Source: CAYMUG01 sp964393575 (lineage in GTDB: Bacteria; Patescibacteriota; Minisyncoccia; Spechtbacterales; 2-12-FULL-38-22). Taken from it: 64,000 nt of DNA. Under the pieces are notes generated by a model. It saw only the letters and a list, made by a program, of their open reading frames with translations, did not search any database and was not told the origin of the DNA. Positions 19,435 through 27,217 of this stretch are shown here, piece by piece. Position 1 is the stretch's first letter. Each line of letters begins with the position of its first letter. The translations under genes and the position numbers were made by a program. The stretch is from positions 16,385-80,384 of the forward strand of contig CAYMUG010000001.1 of NCBI GenBank assembly GCA_964393575.1, read 5' to 3'.

Positions 19435-20268
19435 TTATTTTTTAGCAAGGGTAACCAAATTACGGAAAAGCATTGCCACGGTTACGGGTCCTACTCCGCC
19501 GGGGACAGGAGTTAGGTAAGACGCGTTCTCCAAGACGTCGGGAGACGCATCTCCCACGATTTTACCTTTTTCTTTTGAGGTTCCGGCATCTATGACTATA
19601 GCTTCCTTTTTCACCATTTCTTTTTTAATGAGACGGGGTTGCCCGGCTCCGCTTATCAAAATATCAGCATTTTTGATGTAAGGAGCAATGTCAGGCGTAA
19701 ACTCATTTAATATGGTAACGGTCGCGTTGTTTTGAGCAAGAAGATGTGCCACAGGTTTGCCTACAAGTTGTCCGAACCCCACCACTACCGCGCTTTTACC
19801 GTGTATTTCTATAGAGTATCTATCAAGTATTTTCATAACACCGCCTGCAGTTGCAGGATATATGTTCGCATTTCCTGTGTACAGTTTCCCGGACATCCTT
19901 TCACTTAAAACATCCACATCTTTTTCCGGAGATACCGCATTTAATATATATTGTTTATTAATATGCGAGGGTAGAGGAAGTTGTACTATAACCCCCTCCA
20001 TATTCGGACGTTTGCATATTTTTACTATTTCTTTTCTTAGTTTCCTTGTTGATATATCCTCCGGATATTCGAAGGATTTAACTTCCACGCCTATATTTTC
20101 TCCGGCTTTTCTCTTTTTTTCTACATACGCTTTTGATACAGAATTGTCTCCCACAAGAACTATACCAAGCTTAACTTTCTTTTGAAGGTTTTGCAGCTCT
20201 CTTTCTGCCTCTTCAAGAATTTCGTCCGCTATAGCTTGTCCGTCTATGTGTTGGTTTGATCGTGTCAT
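19435..20268 (-). CDS. folD: Methylenetetrahydrofolate dehydrogenase/cyclohydrolase
   Basis: Bifunctional enzyme interconverting methylene-, methenyl- and formyl-tetrahydrofolate. The 277 residues include the active-site YVEKKRKAGENIG region (Lys in YxxxK), the EGVIVQLPLPSHIN block, the DVDVLSERMSGKL segment, the NAD(P) loop VVVGFGQLVGKPVAHLL and C-terminal PVPGGVGPVTVAML. ATG 20268 follows the Shine-Dalgarno AAGGAGGTG; the in-frame GTG at 20274 overlaps that site. It supplies one-carbon units together with glyA upstream and thyA/folA across the gap. Confidence 0.96.
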   Translation of the reverse strand: MTRSNQHIDGQAIADEILEEAERELQNLQKKVKLGIVLVGDNSVSKAYVEKKRKAGENIGVEVKSFEYPEDISTRKLRKEIVKICKRPNMEGVIVQLPLPSHINKQYILNAVSPEKDVDVLSERMSGKLYTGNANIYPATAGGVMKILDRYSIEIHGKSAVVVGFGQLVGKPVAHLLAQNNATVTILNEFTPDIAPYIKNADILISGAGQPRLIKKEMVKKEAIVIDAGTSKEKGKIVGDASPDVLENASYLTPVPGGVGPVTVAMLFRNLVTLAKK

Positions 20269-20333
20269 TTTCACCTCCTTGCGTGATATAAAGTACGTTT
20301 TTGTGCATTCTTTATATCACTCAATACTTTTAT

Positions 20334-21539
20334 TTACAACGGGGGACTGAATTTTAAAGCTAGGTTTTTAACTTCCTTTCCCACATTTTTTCCTGATACC
20401 GCCATATCTATTAATGAGGCAATTTTTCGCATTTCTTTTTCTTTCATACCTCTTGTTGTTACTCCCGGGGTACCCACGCGCAAACCGGAAGGATCTAATG
20501 GAGAACGGGGATCCCCGGGAACCGCGTTTCTGTTTGCGGTAATACCTGACTTCTCCAGAAGTTCTTCTGCTTCTTTTCCGGTGATGTTTTTGTTTGTAAG
20601 ATCCACGAGAAACATATGGTTATCTGTTCCGTTTGAGACAATATCGTAACCCTTGTTTTGTAGCTCACGTGCGAGTTCTTTTGAATTTTTTACAATCTGC
20701 GTCGCATATCCCTGAAATTTTTTGGTTTGTGCTTCTTTTAGTGCTACAGCTATACCTGCGGTTGTATTATTATGAGGCCCTCCCTGTAAGCCGGGAAATA
20801 CAGATTTATCTATTTCAGCGGCGAAATCTTTTTTAGAAAATATTAATGCCGCTCTGGGACCTCTGAGTGTTTTGTGGGTGGTTGTTGTGACCACGTCACA
20901 CCACGGAAAAGGGGAGGGATGCGCACCGCCCGCAATAAGCCCGGCTATATGCGCAACATCCGCCATTAAAAGAGAGTTGTGTTTAGATGCTATATCTTTT
21001 AGTTTTTTAAAGTTTAGTTTTCGCGAATAGGCGCTTATTCCCGTAACGATAAGTTTAGGTTTATGTTTTTTTGCCAACTTTTCCACTTCCTCATAATCTA
21101 TAAGCCCCTTTTCCGTTAAACCGTATTGTATAAAATTGAAAAACTTGCCCGTGTGCGATACTTTATGGCCGTGAGTCAGGTGGCCTCCGCTCTGCAAACT
21201 CATTCCGAGAGCTTTGTCTTTATTTTTAAGCAGAGCCGCATATACAGCAAAATTTGCCGGGCTGCCGGAGTAGGGCTGTACGTTCACGTGCCATTTATTT
21301 TCGTTTAATTTAAAAAGCGAGAGAGCCCTTTCCCGGCATAGGTTTTCCAATTCGTCTGCGTTTTTGTTTCCCGGATAGTATCTTTTTCCGGGATACCCCT
21401 CAGAATATTTATTAGTGAAAACGGAAGCCATTGCCTCCCTTACATTTGAAGAGGCGTAATTTTCGGAGGCAATAAGTGAAATGGTTTCACGTTGCCTTTT
21501 TTCTTCTTTTGAGTTTATATTTTTTATACGTGCATCCAT
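20334..21539 (-). CDS. glyA: Serine hydroxymethyltransferase
   Basis: PLP enzyme that makes glycine and methylene-tetrahydrofolate from serine. The 401 residues (typical ~415) show SLIASENYAS, the YPGKRYYPGN block, VNVQPYSGSPANFAVY, MADVAHIAGLIAGG and the Schiff-base lysine in TTTTHKTLRGPR (Lys223). The start ATG has no Shine-Dalgarno, and a palindrome lies 24-60 bp upstream. It is in the same orientation as folD with a 65-bp gap. Confidence 0.96.
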   Translation of the reverse strand: MDARIKNINSKEEKRQRETISLIASENYASSNVREAMASVFTNKYSEGYPGKRYYPGNKNADELENLCRERALSLFKLNENKWHVNVQPYSGSPANFAVYAALLKNKDKALGMSLQSGGHLTHGHKVSHTGKFFNFIQYGLTEKGLIDYEEVEKLAKKHKPKLIVTGISAYSRKLNFKKLKDIASKHNSLLMADVAHIAGLIAGGAHPSPFPWCDVVTTTTHKTLRGPRAALIFSKKDFAAEIDKSVFPGLQGGPHNNTTAGIAVALKEAQTKKFQGYATQIVKNSKELARELQNKGYDIVSNGTDNHMFLVDLTNKNITGKEAEELLEKSGITANRNAVPGDPRSPLDPSGLRVGTPGVTTRGMKEKEMRKIASLIDMAVSGKNVGKEVKNLALKFSPPL

Positions 21540-21562
21540 TTTATAGGTATTTACATAATTAT

Positions 21563-21602
21563 GCCCGGGAAAGAAAGGGGGTGGTTATTTTCTTTCCCGG
21601 GC
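21563..21602 (-). terminator. Palindrome between the zinc-ribbon gene and glyA
   Basis: GCCCGGGAAAGAAA/TTTCTTTCCCGGGC with loop GGGGGTGGTTA. It probably terminates the upstream minus-strand gene; a long T run is lacking. Confidence 0.6.
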
Positions 21603-21609
21603 TTTGGAA

Positions 21610-22074
21610 CTATGGTTTGCTCAATCCGTTGAAAATCATTTCAAGTTTAAACCAGTAATCCATCTTCAAGAGCCAGTGAAAGTTAAGTAAGTCGTCGCGG
21701 CTTAAAGGAGGTCCTTCCGGACGGTTTTCCGGGTGCGGTGGATACTTGTTTTTAACTTCACTCTTTACCGCCTCACGTGTTGCCTCAATAATATCCTGAG
21801 GATACCATTCCGGGGGGTACCATCCTTCCGCAATGTATCCTCCGCAATTTTCATCGCTGGTTCTAAAATTCACTCCTCCATCTATTAAAATTACTGCTTC
21901 TTCTTTGCTGATATATCTTTTGTTGCGCAGCTGGCAATCAGGGCATGTATAGTATAAGATACTTCCTTCGCTAATTATCCCTTCATTAATTACCAGGTAG
22001 AGATTGATCTGATCGGCGTCCAAATAAATATTACTATGACACCCACCGCACTTGGTCGTAAATTGCTGCGACAT
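21610..22074 (-). CDS. Small zinc-ribbon-like orphan protein
   Basis: A 154-residue protein without a family I recognise. Two cysteine pairs, CGGC (9-12) and CPDC (44-47), are spaced like a zinc ribbon. A second, less patterned half is rich in Pro, Trp and Tyr (EGWYPPEWYPQDI) and carries no membrane segment. ATG 22074 is preceded by GAGGAGG. Zinc binding is inferred from the cysteine spacing only. Confidence 0.65.
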   Translation of the reverse strand: MSQQFTTKCGGCHSNIYLDADQINLYLVINEGIISEGSILYYTCPDCQLRNKRYISKEEAVILIDGGVNFRTSDENCGGYIAEGWYPPEWYPQDIIEATREAVKSEVKNKYPPHPENRPEGPPLSRDDLLNFHWLLKMDYWFKLEMIFNGLSKP

Positions 22075-22250
22075 AAAACCTCCTCTCTGTATGTCAATTC
22101 GCTGATGATGGTGATTAAACTATAACTTATTATTACGATCTTGTAAAGAAAGTATTTTCCATACTCATATGAGAATAAAATTAAACCCCACACTTTTATC
22201 GGTAGGTGCAGGGTTCATAAAAGGTGCGGAGGTGTTTTTAAATAACAATT

Positions 22251-22886
22251 TCAGAAGTGAGGTTCTGAATCTATAACACCGGTACCGGTGGATCCGGAGC
22301 CTCTGCTGCCACGACTCGTCTCGGAAAAGTTATAATAATGTTTTACTTCACATAATACGGGCATAGGCCCCTTTTTGAATACAATTTGCGCTACTCGCAT
22401 ATACTTTGAAAGCCAAAAAGGTTCGTCGGATGTATTTTTCAAAATAGCTCCCGGCTCACCTCTGTAGTCGGGATCTACTATTCGGGCGCCTCCTATTTCT
22501 ATGCCATACTTGACCGCAAGACCACTTCGGGGCTCTGCTTCGTGGTAATAAGGAAAAGGAACTTGTGCAATATAACCCAAACCGATTACAATATTTTTTC
22601 CGGGGAGAAGAAGGTATTCGTGTTTCTGTGATTCGTAGTTGAATCTGTGGTACTGCTTTACGTGTTCGTCTTTAGGGAATTCGGTAAAATTAAATAATGT
22701 TTTTCTGATATACGGTTTGTCCGGATCCACTTCTTCCGGATCAACGATTGCACGTAAGTAGGCGTCAAAGCCGATAGCGCCCGAGGACATTCTTTGCGGC
22801 AGTTTACCGTCACCGACAGGCATCATTTTAACAATCGGTTCGCCTGTTTCAGGGTCCATCTCCGGTTCATCTGTTTTTTGTTCCAT
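22251..22886 (-). CDS. dUTPase/dCTP-deaminase-fold protein with N-terminal extension
   Basis: A 211-residue protein with all five dUTPase-like motifs: GAIGFDAY (36-43), EAEPRSGLAVKYG (116-128), ARIVDPDYRGEPGAILKN (134-151), RVAQIVFKK (164-172) and the Gly/Ser-rich SRGSRGSGSTG (191-201). Compared with ordinary dUTPases it has about 30 extra N-terminal residues and a 40-residue insertion between motifs 1 and 2. It retains canonical PRSG, which the shorter dut gene at 15.2 kb has lost. It could be a second dUTPase, a dCTP deaminase or a bifunctional form. AAGGAG Shine-Dalgarno present. Confidence 0.82.
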   Translation of the reverse strand: MEQKTDEPEMDPETGEPIVKMMPVGDGKLPQRMSSGAIGFDAYLRAIVDPEEVDPDKPYIRKTLFNFTEFPKDEHVKQYHRFNYESQKHEYLLLPGKNIVIGLGYIAQVPFPYYHEAEPRSGLAVKYGIEIGGARIVDPDYRGEPGAILKNTSDEPFWLSKYMRVAQIVFKKGPMPVLCEVKHYYNFSETSRGSRGSGSTGTGVIDSEPHF

Positions 22887-22990
22887 TTTCTACTCCTTTC
22901 TATGTCTTAAAGTTAGGATACCAATACGGGTAGGGGAGGTCAATGTAATTTTCATTTACAGTAAGTGTCGCACACGATGTTGGCAAAACT

Positions 22991-23042
22991 AAACCTAATG
23001 TTCAAAATTTTCGCGATCGCGAAAATTTTGAACATTAGGTTT
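22991..23042. repeat. Perfect 52-bp palindrome
   Basis: AAACCTAATGTTCAAAATTT continues through TTCGCGATCGCGAA and mirrors exactly, with no loop. It is followed on the + strand by TTTGCTTTTA, so it could act as a terminator, but its perfection and zero-length loop are unusual. Confidence 0.92.
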
Positions 23043-23129
23043 TTGCTTTTATCTAAAGCCCCACTTTGATTTGTAATATTCCTGATTATATTCTCTGCGA
23101 TTGCTGTTATTAAATATATATTTAATGCT

Positions 23130-23156
23130 GTAATTAATTACAGCATTTTTATTCCC
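23130..23156. terminator. Perfect 24-bp palindrome, possible terminator
   Basis: AATGCTGTAATTAATTACAGCATT followed by TTT on the + strand. Confidence 0.6.
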
Positions 23157-23192
23157 CCAACACTACGTGTGACACTGCCTTAGCGGCAGATA

Positions 23193-23221
23193 TTGACAAA
23201 TAGTTATAACTATGCTAATAT
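23193..23221 (+). promoter_or_regulatory. Consensus promoter reading into the assembly gap
   Basis: TTGACA (23193-23198), 17-bp spacer, TAATAT (23216-23221). The only neighbouring gene to the right (miaA) is on the opposite strand, so the promoter drives an unknown RNA or a gene hidden in the gap. Confidence 0.65.
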
Positions 23222-23249
23222 AAGGCAAGATAAGATAAAAAACCCGGCA

Positions 23250-23318
23250 AGGTTGCGCGGAAAAAATCTCTCTCCTCGCCGAGCGCTCAGCTTGCTGGGC
23301 ACTCGGTGTTCCGCGCAA
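23250..23318. repeat. Nested palindrome bordering the assembly gap
   Basis: TTGCGCGGAA...TTCCGCGCAA forms a perfect 10-bp outer stem. Inside it CCGAGCGCTCAGC faces GCTGGGCACTCGG. The repeat ends directly at the N run. Confidence 0.75.
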
Positions 23319-23418
23319 NNNNNNNNNNNNNNNNNNNNNNNNNNNNNNNNNNNNNNNNNNNNNNNNNNNNNNNNNNNNNNNNNNNNNNNNNNNNNNNNNN
23401 NNNNNNNNNNNNNNNNNN
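23319..23418. other. Assembly gap of 100 N
   Basis: Exactly 100 N, a conventional scaffold-gap size, so the true length is unknown. It removes the 3' end of miaA. Confidence 0.99.
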
Positions 23419-24267
23419 CCAATTTATGTTTTTATCCCTTTTAAACCAACTCATCTGACGGCGGGAGTAGCGTTTAATGTCACGCAGTAAATTTTCTTTC
23501 ATATCTTGCTTATTTATTTTTTTCTGCAAGAATAGAGCTATCCATTTATACTCTAACCCTAAGTTTTCCAGACGCTTCCAGCTTACGCTATACTTTTCTC
23601 TTAACTCTTTTACTTCTTTCACCATACCCCGGCGCAGGCGGGCCTCCAGCCGTTTTTGTATGCGCTCGTGTAACTCTTCTTTAGGAATATTGACTCCTAC
23701 AAGTAAAGCATCATACGGAGATATTTTGTTTTTTATCTCCGGAACGCTGCCACGGGCTTCAATAATTTCCAGAGCCCGTATGATGCGGCGTTTGTCTTCT
23801 TTTTGTACTGCAGCAGCACGGCGCGGGTCTTTTTTCTTCAGCATTTCAAATAATTCTTCCGCAGATTTGTTACGTAACATGTTACGTAATTTTTTATTGG
23901 GCGGGACTTCGGGAAAATCAACATCATATACAACCGCATCAATATAAAACCCGGTGCCCCCGACCAAAATAGGCAGCTTGCCTCGTTTTTGTATGTCCGC
24001 GATCGCTTTTTCAGCTTTCTTTTTATATTCGGCAGCTGTCAGTTGCCGGGAAGGATGGCGAATATCAAGTAGGTAGTGGGGAATGCCCTGCGCTTCTTTT
24101 TTGGTAATTTTTCCCGTACCTATATCCATATATTTGTAAATCTGTCTTGAGTCAGCGGACACCACTTCGCCATCAAATTTTTTTGCTAAATATACGGCCA
24201 AATCCGATTTACCGGATGCGTTAGGCCCGACAATCACCAATAGTTTTTTATGGTTTTCTTGCAACAT
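23419..24267 (-). CDS. miaA: tRNA dimethylallyltransferase MiaA, 3' end lost in gap
   Basis: Transfers dimethylallyl to A37 of tRNAs reading UNN codons. 283 residues are visible. The P-loop GPNASGKS (14-21), SADSRQIYKYMDIGTGKI, the HYLLDI block and VGGTGFYIDA are intact. The sequence reaches RRQMSWFKRDKNINW just before the N run; in other MiaA proteins this lies close to the C-terminus, so only a short tail is missing. No Shine-Dalgarno precedes the ATG. The frame cannot be followed through the gap. Confidence 0.94.
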
Positions 24268-24329
24268 ACTAAATTTTATTATATCCTTATATCAGCTCGT
24301 TGTAATCTGTACGGTGAAAGGAGTTCGTT

Positions 24330-24875
24330 ATGAATGAAATCAAAGAGCTGGATATTCAGAGCAGCAGAAGAAGGTTAGAAGACGGCATCGGAATGCTCTG
24401 CCTTTTTGTTTCAGATTACTGTACTAAACAAAAAGAGACATGGCAGCTTGTGCCCAATCTTGCTCTCGAGGCAGACGGTTTATCATGTTGGAGCGATACG
24501 TACAGGTCAGCATACATGCATGGAATGTGGAAATTGGGTATTCGCGGATACAAATTTGAGCCCTGCGTAGATCTTGAGACAGGAGAGCTTGTTTGGTATT
24601 CTCACCAACAAAGCACTTTTGTTCCGTTGCCCAATAATAATCTTTTGGATATCGCAAAAAACATTCAACAAATTAACGCCAGCCGGGTAGTTAACAATCT
24701 AATGGAACACATAAACTGCGGCCTCCAAGATTATATGCCCTACACAAAAGAATCACTGGAGCGTTGGAAGAGCGAAGTAAGGAAAACTCTCGGCTTAGGA
24801 GAGTATTACAGCAGACCTGAATTTGTTGACATTGTTGAAATAACTAAAGCTGAAACATTGCTTAAACGCAAGTAG
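24330..24875 (+). CDS. Orphan protein of unknown function
   Basis: 181 residues, probably soluble and mostly helical, with no motif I recognise. It is rich in Trp and Tyr (EADGLSCWSDTYRSAYMHGMWKLG) and has three cysteines without metal-site spacing. The start is supported by AAAGGAG eight bases upstream. Together with the next gene (15 bp downstream, same strand) it forms a two-gene unit ending in a terminator. The coding character is supported by the strong Shine-Dalgarno, the long open frame and the operon arrangement. Confidence 0.65.
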   Translation: MNEIKELDIQSSRRRLEDGIGMLCLFVSDYCTKQKETWQLVPNLALEADGLSCWSDTYRSAYMHGMWKLGIRGYKFEPCVDLETGELVWYSHQQSTFVPLPNNNLLDIAKNIQQINASRVVNNLMEHINCGLQDYMPYTKESLERWKSEVRKTLGLGEYYSRPEFVDIVEITKAETLLKRK

Positions 24876-24890
24876 AAGGGAGGGCGAGCG

Positions 24891-25205
24891 ATGGAGCGAC
24901 AGAAAGTAGAATCGGTTGAAGACATTGTTCCGGGAGGGCGGTATTGGATAGAGAGCGATAACGGTAATAAGCTTTCTCCTTATAACAGCACCTTTACCGT
25001 TGTAAGTAAACCTTTTCCCGCGGTCAACGATAAAACTAATGCACGGCAGCCGCATGTCGCGGTAGTGTTTGATAGGTGCAGGGATAAAGAAGAATCGTAC
25101 CACATCTGTGCTGTAATCCCTATTTTGCGTTTTGGTGTATTTCCCAGGAGCTGGGGTCCGCACAGCGCAATGCGTGCTTCGAACACAACGTACAGGTTGG
25201 GTTAA
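24891..25205 (+). CDS. Orphan protein of unknown function
   Basis: 104 residues, not recognised. It opens with SVEDIVPGGRYWIESDNGN, which resembles a small beta-barrel with a turn-rich start, and ends NTTYRLG. A Shine-Dalgarno GAAGGGAGG lies 7-8 bases before ATG. It follows the 181-residue orphan by 15 bp, so the two are probably co-translated from one transcript and may act together. Confidence 0.6.
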   Translation: MERQKVESVEDIVPGGRYWIESDNGNKLSPYNSTFTVVSKPFPAVNDKTNARQPHVAVVFDRCRDKEESYHICAVIPILRFGVFPRSWGPHSAMRASNTTYRLG

Positions 25206-25220
25206 ACCGAGGCCTACAAC

Positions 25221-25252
25221 AATTCAAAGAGCGGCGAAAGCCGCTCTTTAGC
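25221..25252. terminator. Terminator after the two-orphan unit
   Basis: CAAAGAGCGGC-GAAA-GCCGCTCTTT, a stem usable in both directions; thrS converges from the right. Confidence 0.85.
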
Positions 25253-25284
25253 TTATTACGGATTACTGATTACTTATTACTGCT
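25253..25284. repeat. ATTACGGATTACTGATTAC-type tract at the thrS 3' end
   Basis: Short degenerate repeats of ATTAC/TTATTAC, complementary to the GTAATAAGTAAT tract before the HAD gene at 13.97 kb. Confidence 0.5.
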
Positions 25285-27007
25285 TTTTTTCAATCTCATA
25301 TACAACTTTTTCCGTAAACTTGTTTACTTTCATAGAGCCGATGTCTCCCTTTTTTCTGTCACGTACGGAAACACTTTCTTTTGACTTTTCTTTTTCTCCT
25401 ACAATGAGCAAGTAGGGGATTTTTTGTGTTTGCCCGTTGCGTATTTTTTTACTGAGAGAGTCATCTTCATCGCGCAACTCCGCGCGCACGCCGGCATCTT
25501 GTAATTGTTTTTGCACTTTTTTTCCGTATGAGTTGAATTTTTTACTTACCGGAACCACCCATACCTGTTCGGGCGCCAGCCACACCGGAAATGCACCGGC
25601 AAAGTGTTCTATAATAATCCCCATAAAGCGCTCTATAGAACCCAAAAAAGCACTGTGGATCATGACCGGAGTTTGTTTGCCCCCGTTTTTATCTGTGTAT
25701 TCTAAACCGAAACGCGAGGGCATATTCAGGTCCAGTTGAATTGTAGCAATCTGCCACCGGCGCCCCAGAGAATCATTTACAACAAAATCCATTTTCGGTC
25801 CGTAGAATGCCGCCTCACCCTCGTCTTTTACAAAGTCTATATTGTTTTTTTTGAGTATACCCTCCATTTGTTTCTGAGAGGTTTTCCATACAGCGTCATC
25901 GCCAAGATAATCTTTTTTGTGTTTTTCATCGCGGAGAGAGAGGTGTATTTTATAATCTTTTAACTTGAAGGCGCGAACCACCTTTTTGATTTGTTTGATA
26001 ATATTGTCAAATTCTTTTTCCAGCTGATCTTCGCGACAAAAAACGTGCGAGTCATCCTGGGTTATAGAAAGAACACGGGTTAACCCGCCGAGTTCTCCTG
26101 CCCGCTCATCTCTGTACACAGTTGTTGTATCTAAGAATCGTACAGGCAAATCTCTGTAACTTCGTTCTTGTGACGCGTATATCTGGGTATGATGGGGGCA
26201 ATTCATTGCCTTTAATATAAATTCGCTGTTTTCTCCCTTTACATAAAACAGGTCGTCGCTGTATTTTTCTAAATGACCTGATACTTTATACAGGTTGTGC
26301 TTTGCTATGTGCGGTATGTGGACCGGTTTATATCCTATATTTTTCTTAAGATCTTCGCTGAATTCTTTCATGAGATTCCATATTATTGCTCCCTTTGGAG
26401 CGAACATCGGAAGACCGGCTCCCACAAGTTGAGACGTGGTATAAAGCCCCAGTTGCGGGCCGAGCTTTTTATGATCGCGCTTTTTTGCTTCCTCAAGATG
26501 CGTCAGGTGCTCGTTTAATTCTTTTTCTGTTTCAAAGGCAACGCCGTAAATCCGCGTTAACATATCATTGTTTTCATCTCCGCGCCAATAGGCGCCCGCT
26601 ACTGAGGTGAGTTTGAAAGCGTCCGGATTTAGCTCTTTTGTATTTTTTATATGGCCTCCGCGGCACAGGTCGGTGAATTGATCGCCCGTGTGCACGATTC
26701 CTACCTTTGATTTTTGTGATAGTTCACGGATAAGTTCCAACTTGTAGGGTTGCTTCTTAAAGTATTTTTTTGCGCGTTCCACGCTCCACATTTCTTTTTT
26801 GAACGCAAGATCCTGAGACAGGATTTTTTTCATCTCTTTTTCTATTTTGGGCAAGTCATTTTCCGATATCTCTACATTATCGAAGTCATAATAAAACCCG
26901 TTTTCTATCGCGGGACCGATACCCAGTTTGGCGTTCGGATACAATTTTAAAACCGCCTGCGCTAAAACGTGAGCAAAGGAGTGGCGGATATGTTCTATAT
27001 TAGCCAT
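25277..27007 (-). CDS. thrS: Threonyl-tRNA synthetase lacking the TGS domain
   Basis: Charges tRNA-Thr. The 576 residues are shorter than the usual ~640, because the N-terminal TGS domain is missing. The protein starts directly in the editing domain, whose zinc-like motif HSFAH (residues about 9-13) and DLCRGGH are intact. The class II core has MNCPHH, the motif 2 YRDERAGELGGLTRVLSITQDDSH and motif 3 SIERFMGIIIEHFAGAFPVWL. The C-terminal anticodon-binding domain begins VWVVPVSKKF. TGS loss is common in reduced genomes. No Shine-Dalgarno and no T-box. Confidence 0.96.
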   Translation of the reverse strand: MANIEHIRHSFAHVLAQAVLKLYPNAKLGIGPAIENGFYYDFDNVEISENDLPKIEKEMKKILSQDLAFKKEMWSVERAKKYFKKQPYKLELIRELSQKSKVGIVHTGDQFTDLCRGGHIKNTKELNPDAFKLTSVAGAYWRGDENNDMLTRIYGVAFETEKELNEHLTHLEEAKKRDHKKLGPQLGLYTTSQLVGAGLPMFAPKGAIIWNLMKEFSEDLKKNIGYKPVHIPHIAKHNLYKVSGHLEKYSDDLFYVKGENSEFILKAMNCPHHTQIYASQERSYRDLPVRFLDTTTVYRDERAGELGGLTRVLSITQDDSHVFCREDQLEKEFDNIIKQIKKVVRAFKLKDYKIHLSLRDEKHKKDYLGDDAVWKTSQKQMEGILKKNNIDFVKDEGEAAFYGPKMDFVVNDSLGRRWQIATIQLDLNMPSRFGLEYTDKNGGKQTPVMIHSAFLGSIERFMGIIIEHFAGAFPVWLAPEQVWVVPVSKKFNSYGKKVQKQLQDAGVRAELRDEDDSLSKKIRNGQTQKIPYLLIVGEKEKSKESVSVRDRKKGDIGSMKVNKFTEKVVYEIEKKQ

Positions 27008-27217
27008 AGTTTTGATTTATGAATTTTGAGTTTCGATTAAATTAGGAATGTTTGAATTTTGAATTATAAATTGGTTTCCGCGTCTTGCGTTAATCGTTAG
27101 CGCTGCGCGTATCGGTTAACGTTTAGCGAGGTGCGTATACGAAAACTTTACGCTTGACGCATATCGTATAACGTAACGCGCAGCCCTGCCGTATACCGTA
27201 GTACGTTAAATTACCAA
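27008..27217. repeat. Repeat-rich spacer between dnaE and thrS
   Basis: AT-rich arms (TTATGAATTTTGAGTTTCG, TTTGAATTTTGAATTATAAA) are followed by an unusual tract of related 8-10-mers: GCGTTAATCG, GGTTAACGTT, GCGTATACG, CGCATATCG, CGTATAACG, CGTATACCG and AGTACGTTA. No ORF and no RNA gene is supported. Confidence 0.6.

Larger units (their letters stand above)
22965..23178. mobile_element. Putative MITE-like element with terminal inverted repeats
   Basis: Left end AGTGTCGCACACGATGTTGG (from 22964) and the complement of the right end, AGTGTCACACGTAGTGTTGG (to about 23178), match at about 18 of 20 positions when two single-base indels are allowed. Inside are a 52-bp perfect palindrome and a 24-bp palindrome, but no ORF. 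The ends resemble transposon inverted repeats in length. No target-site duplication was confirmed and no transposase is in the window. Confidence 0.5.
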
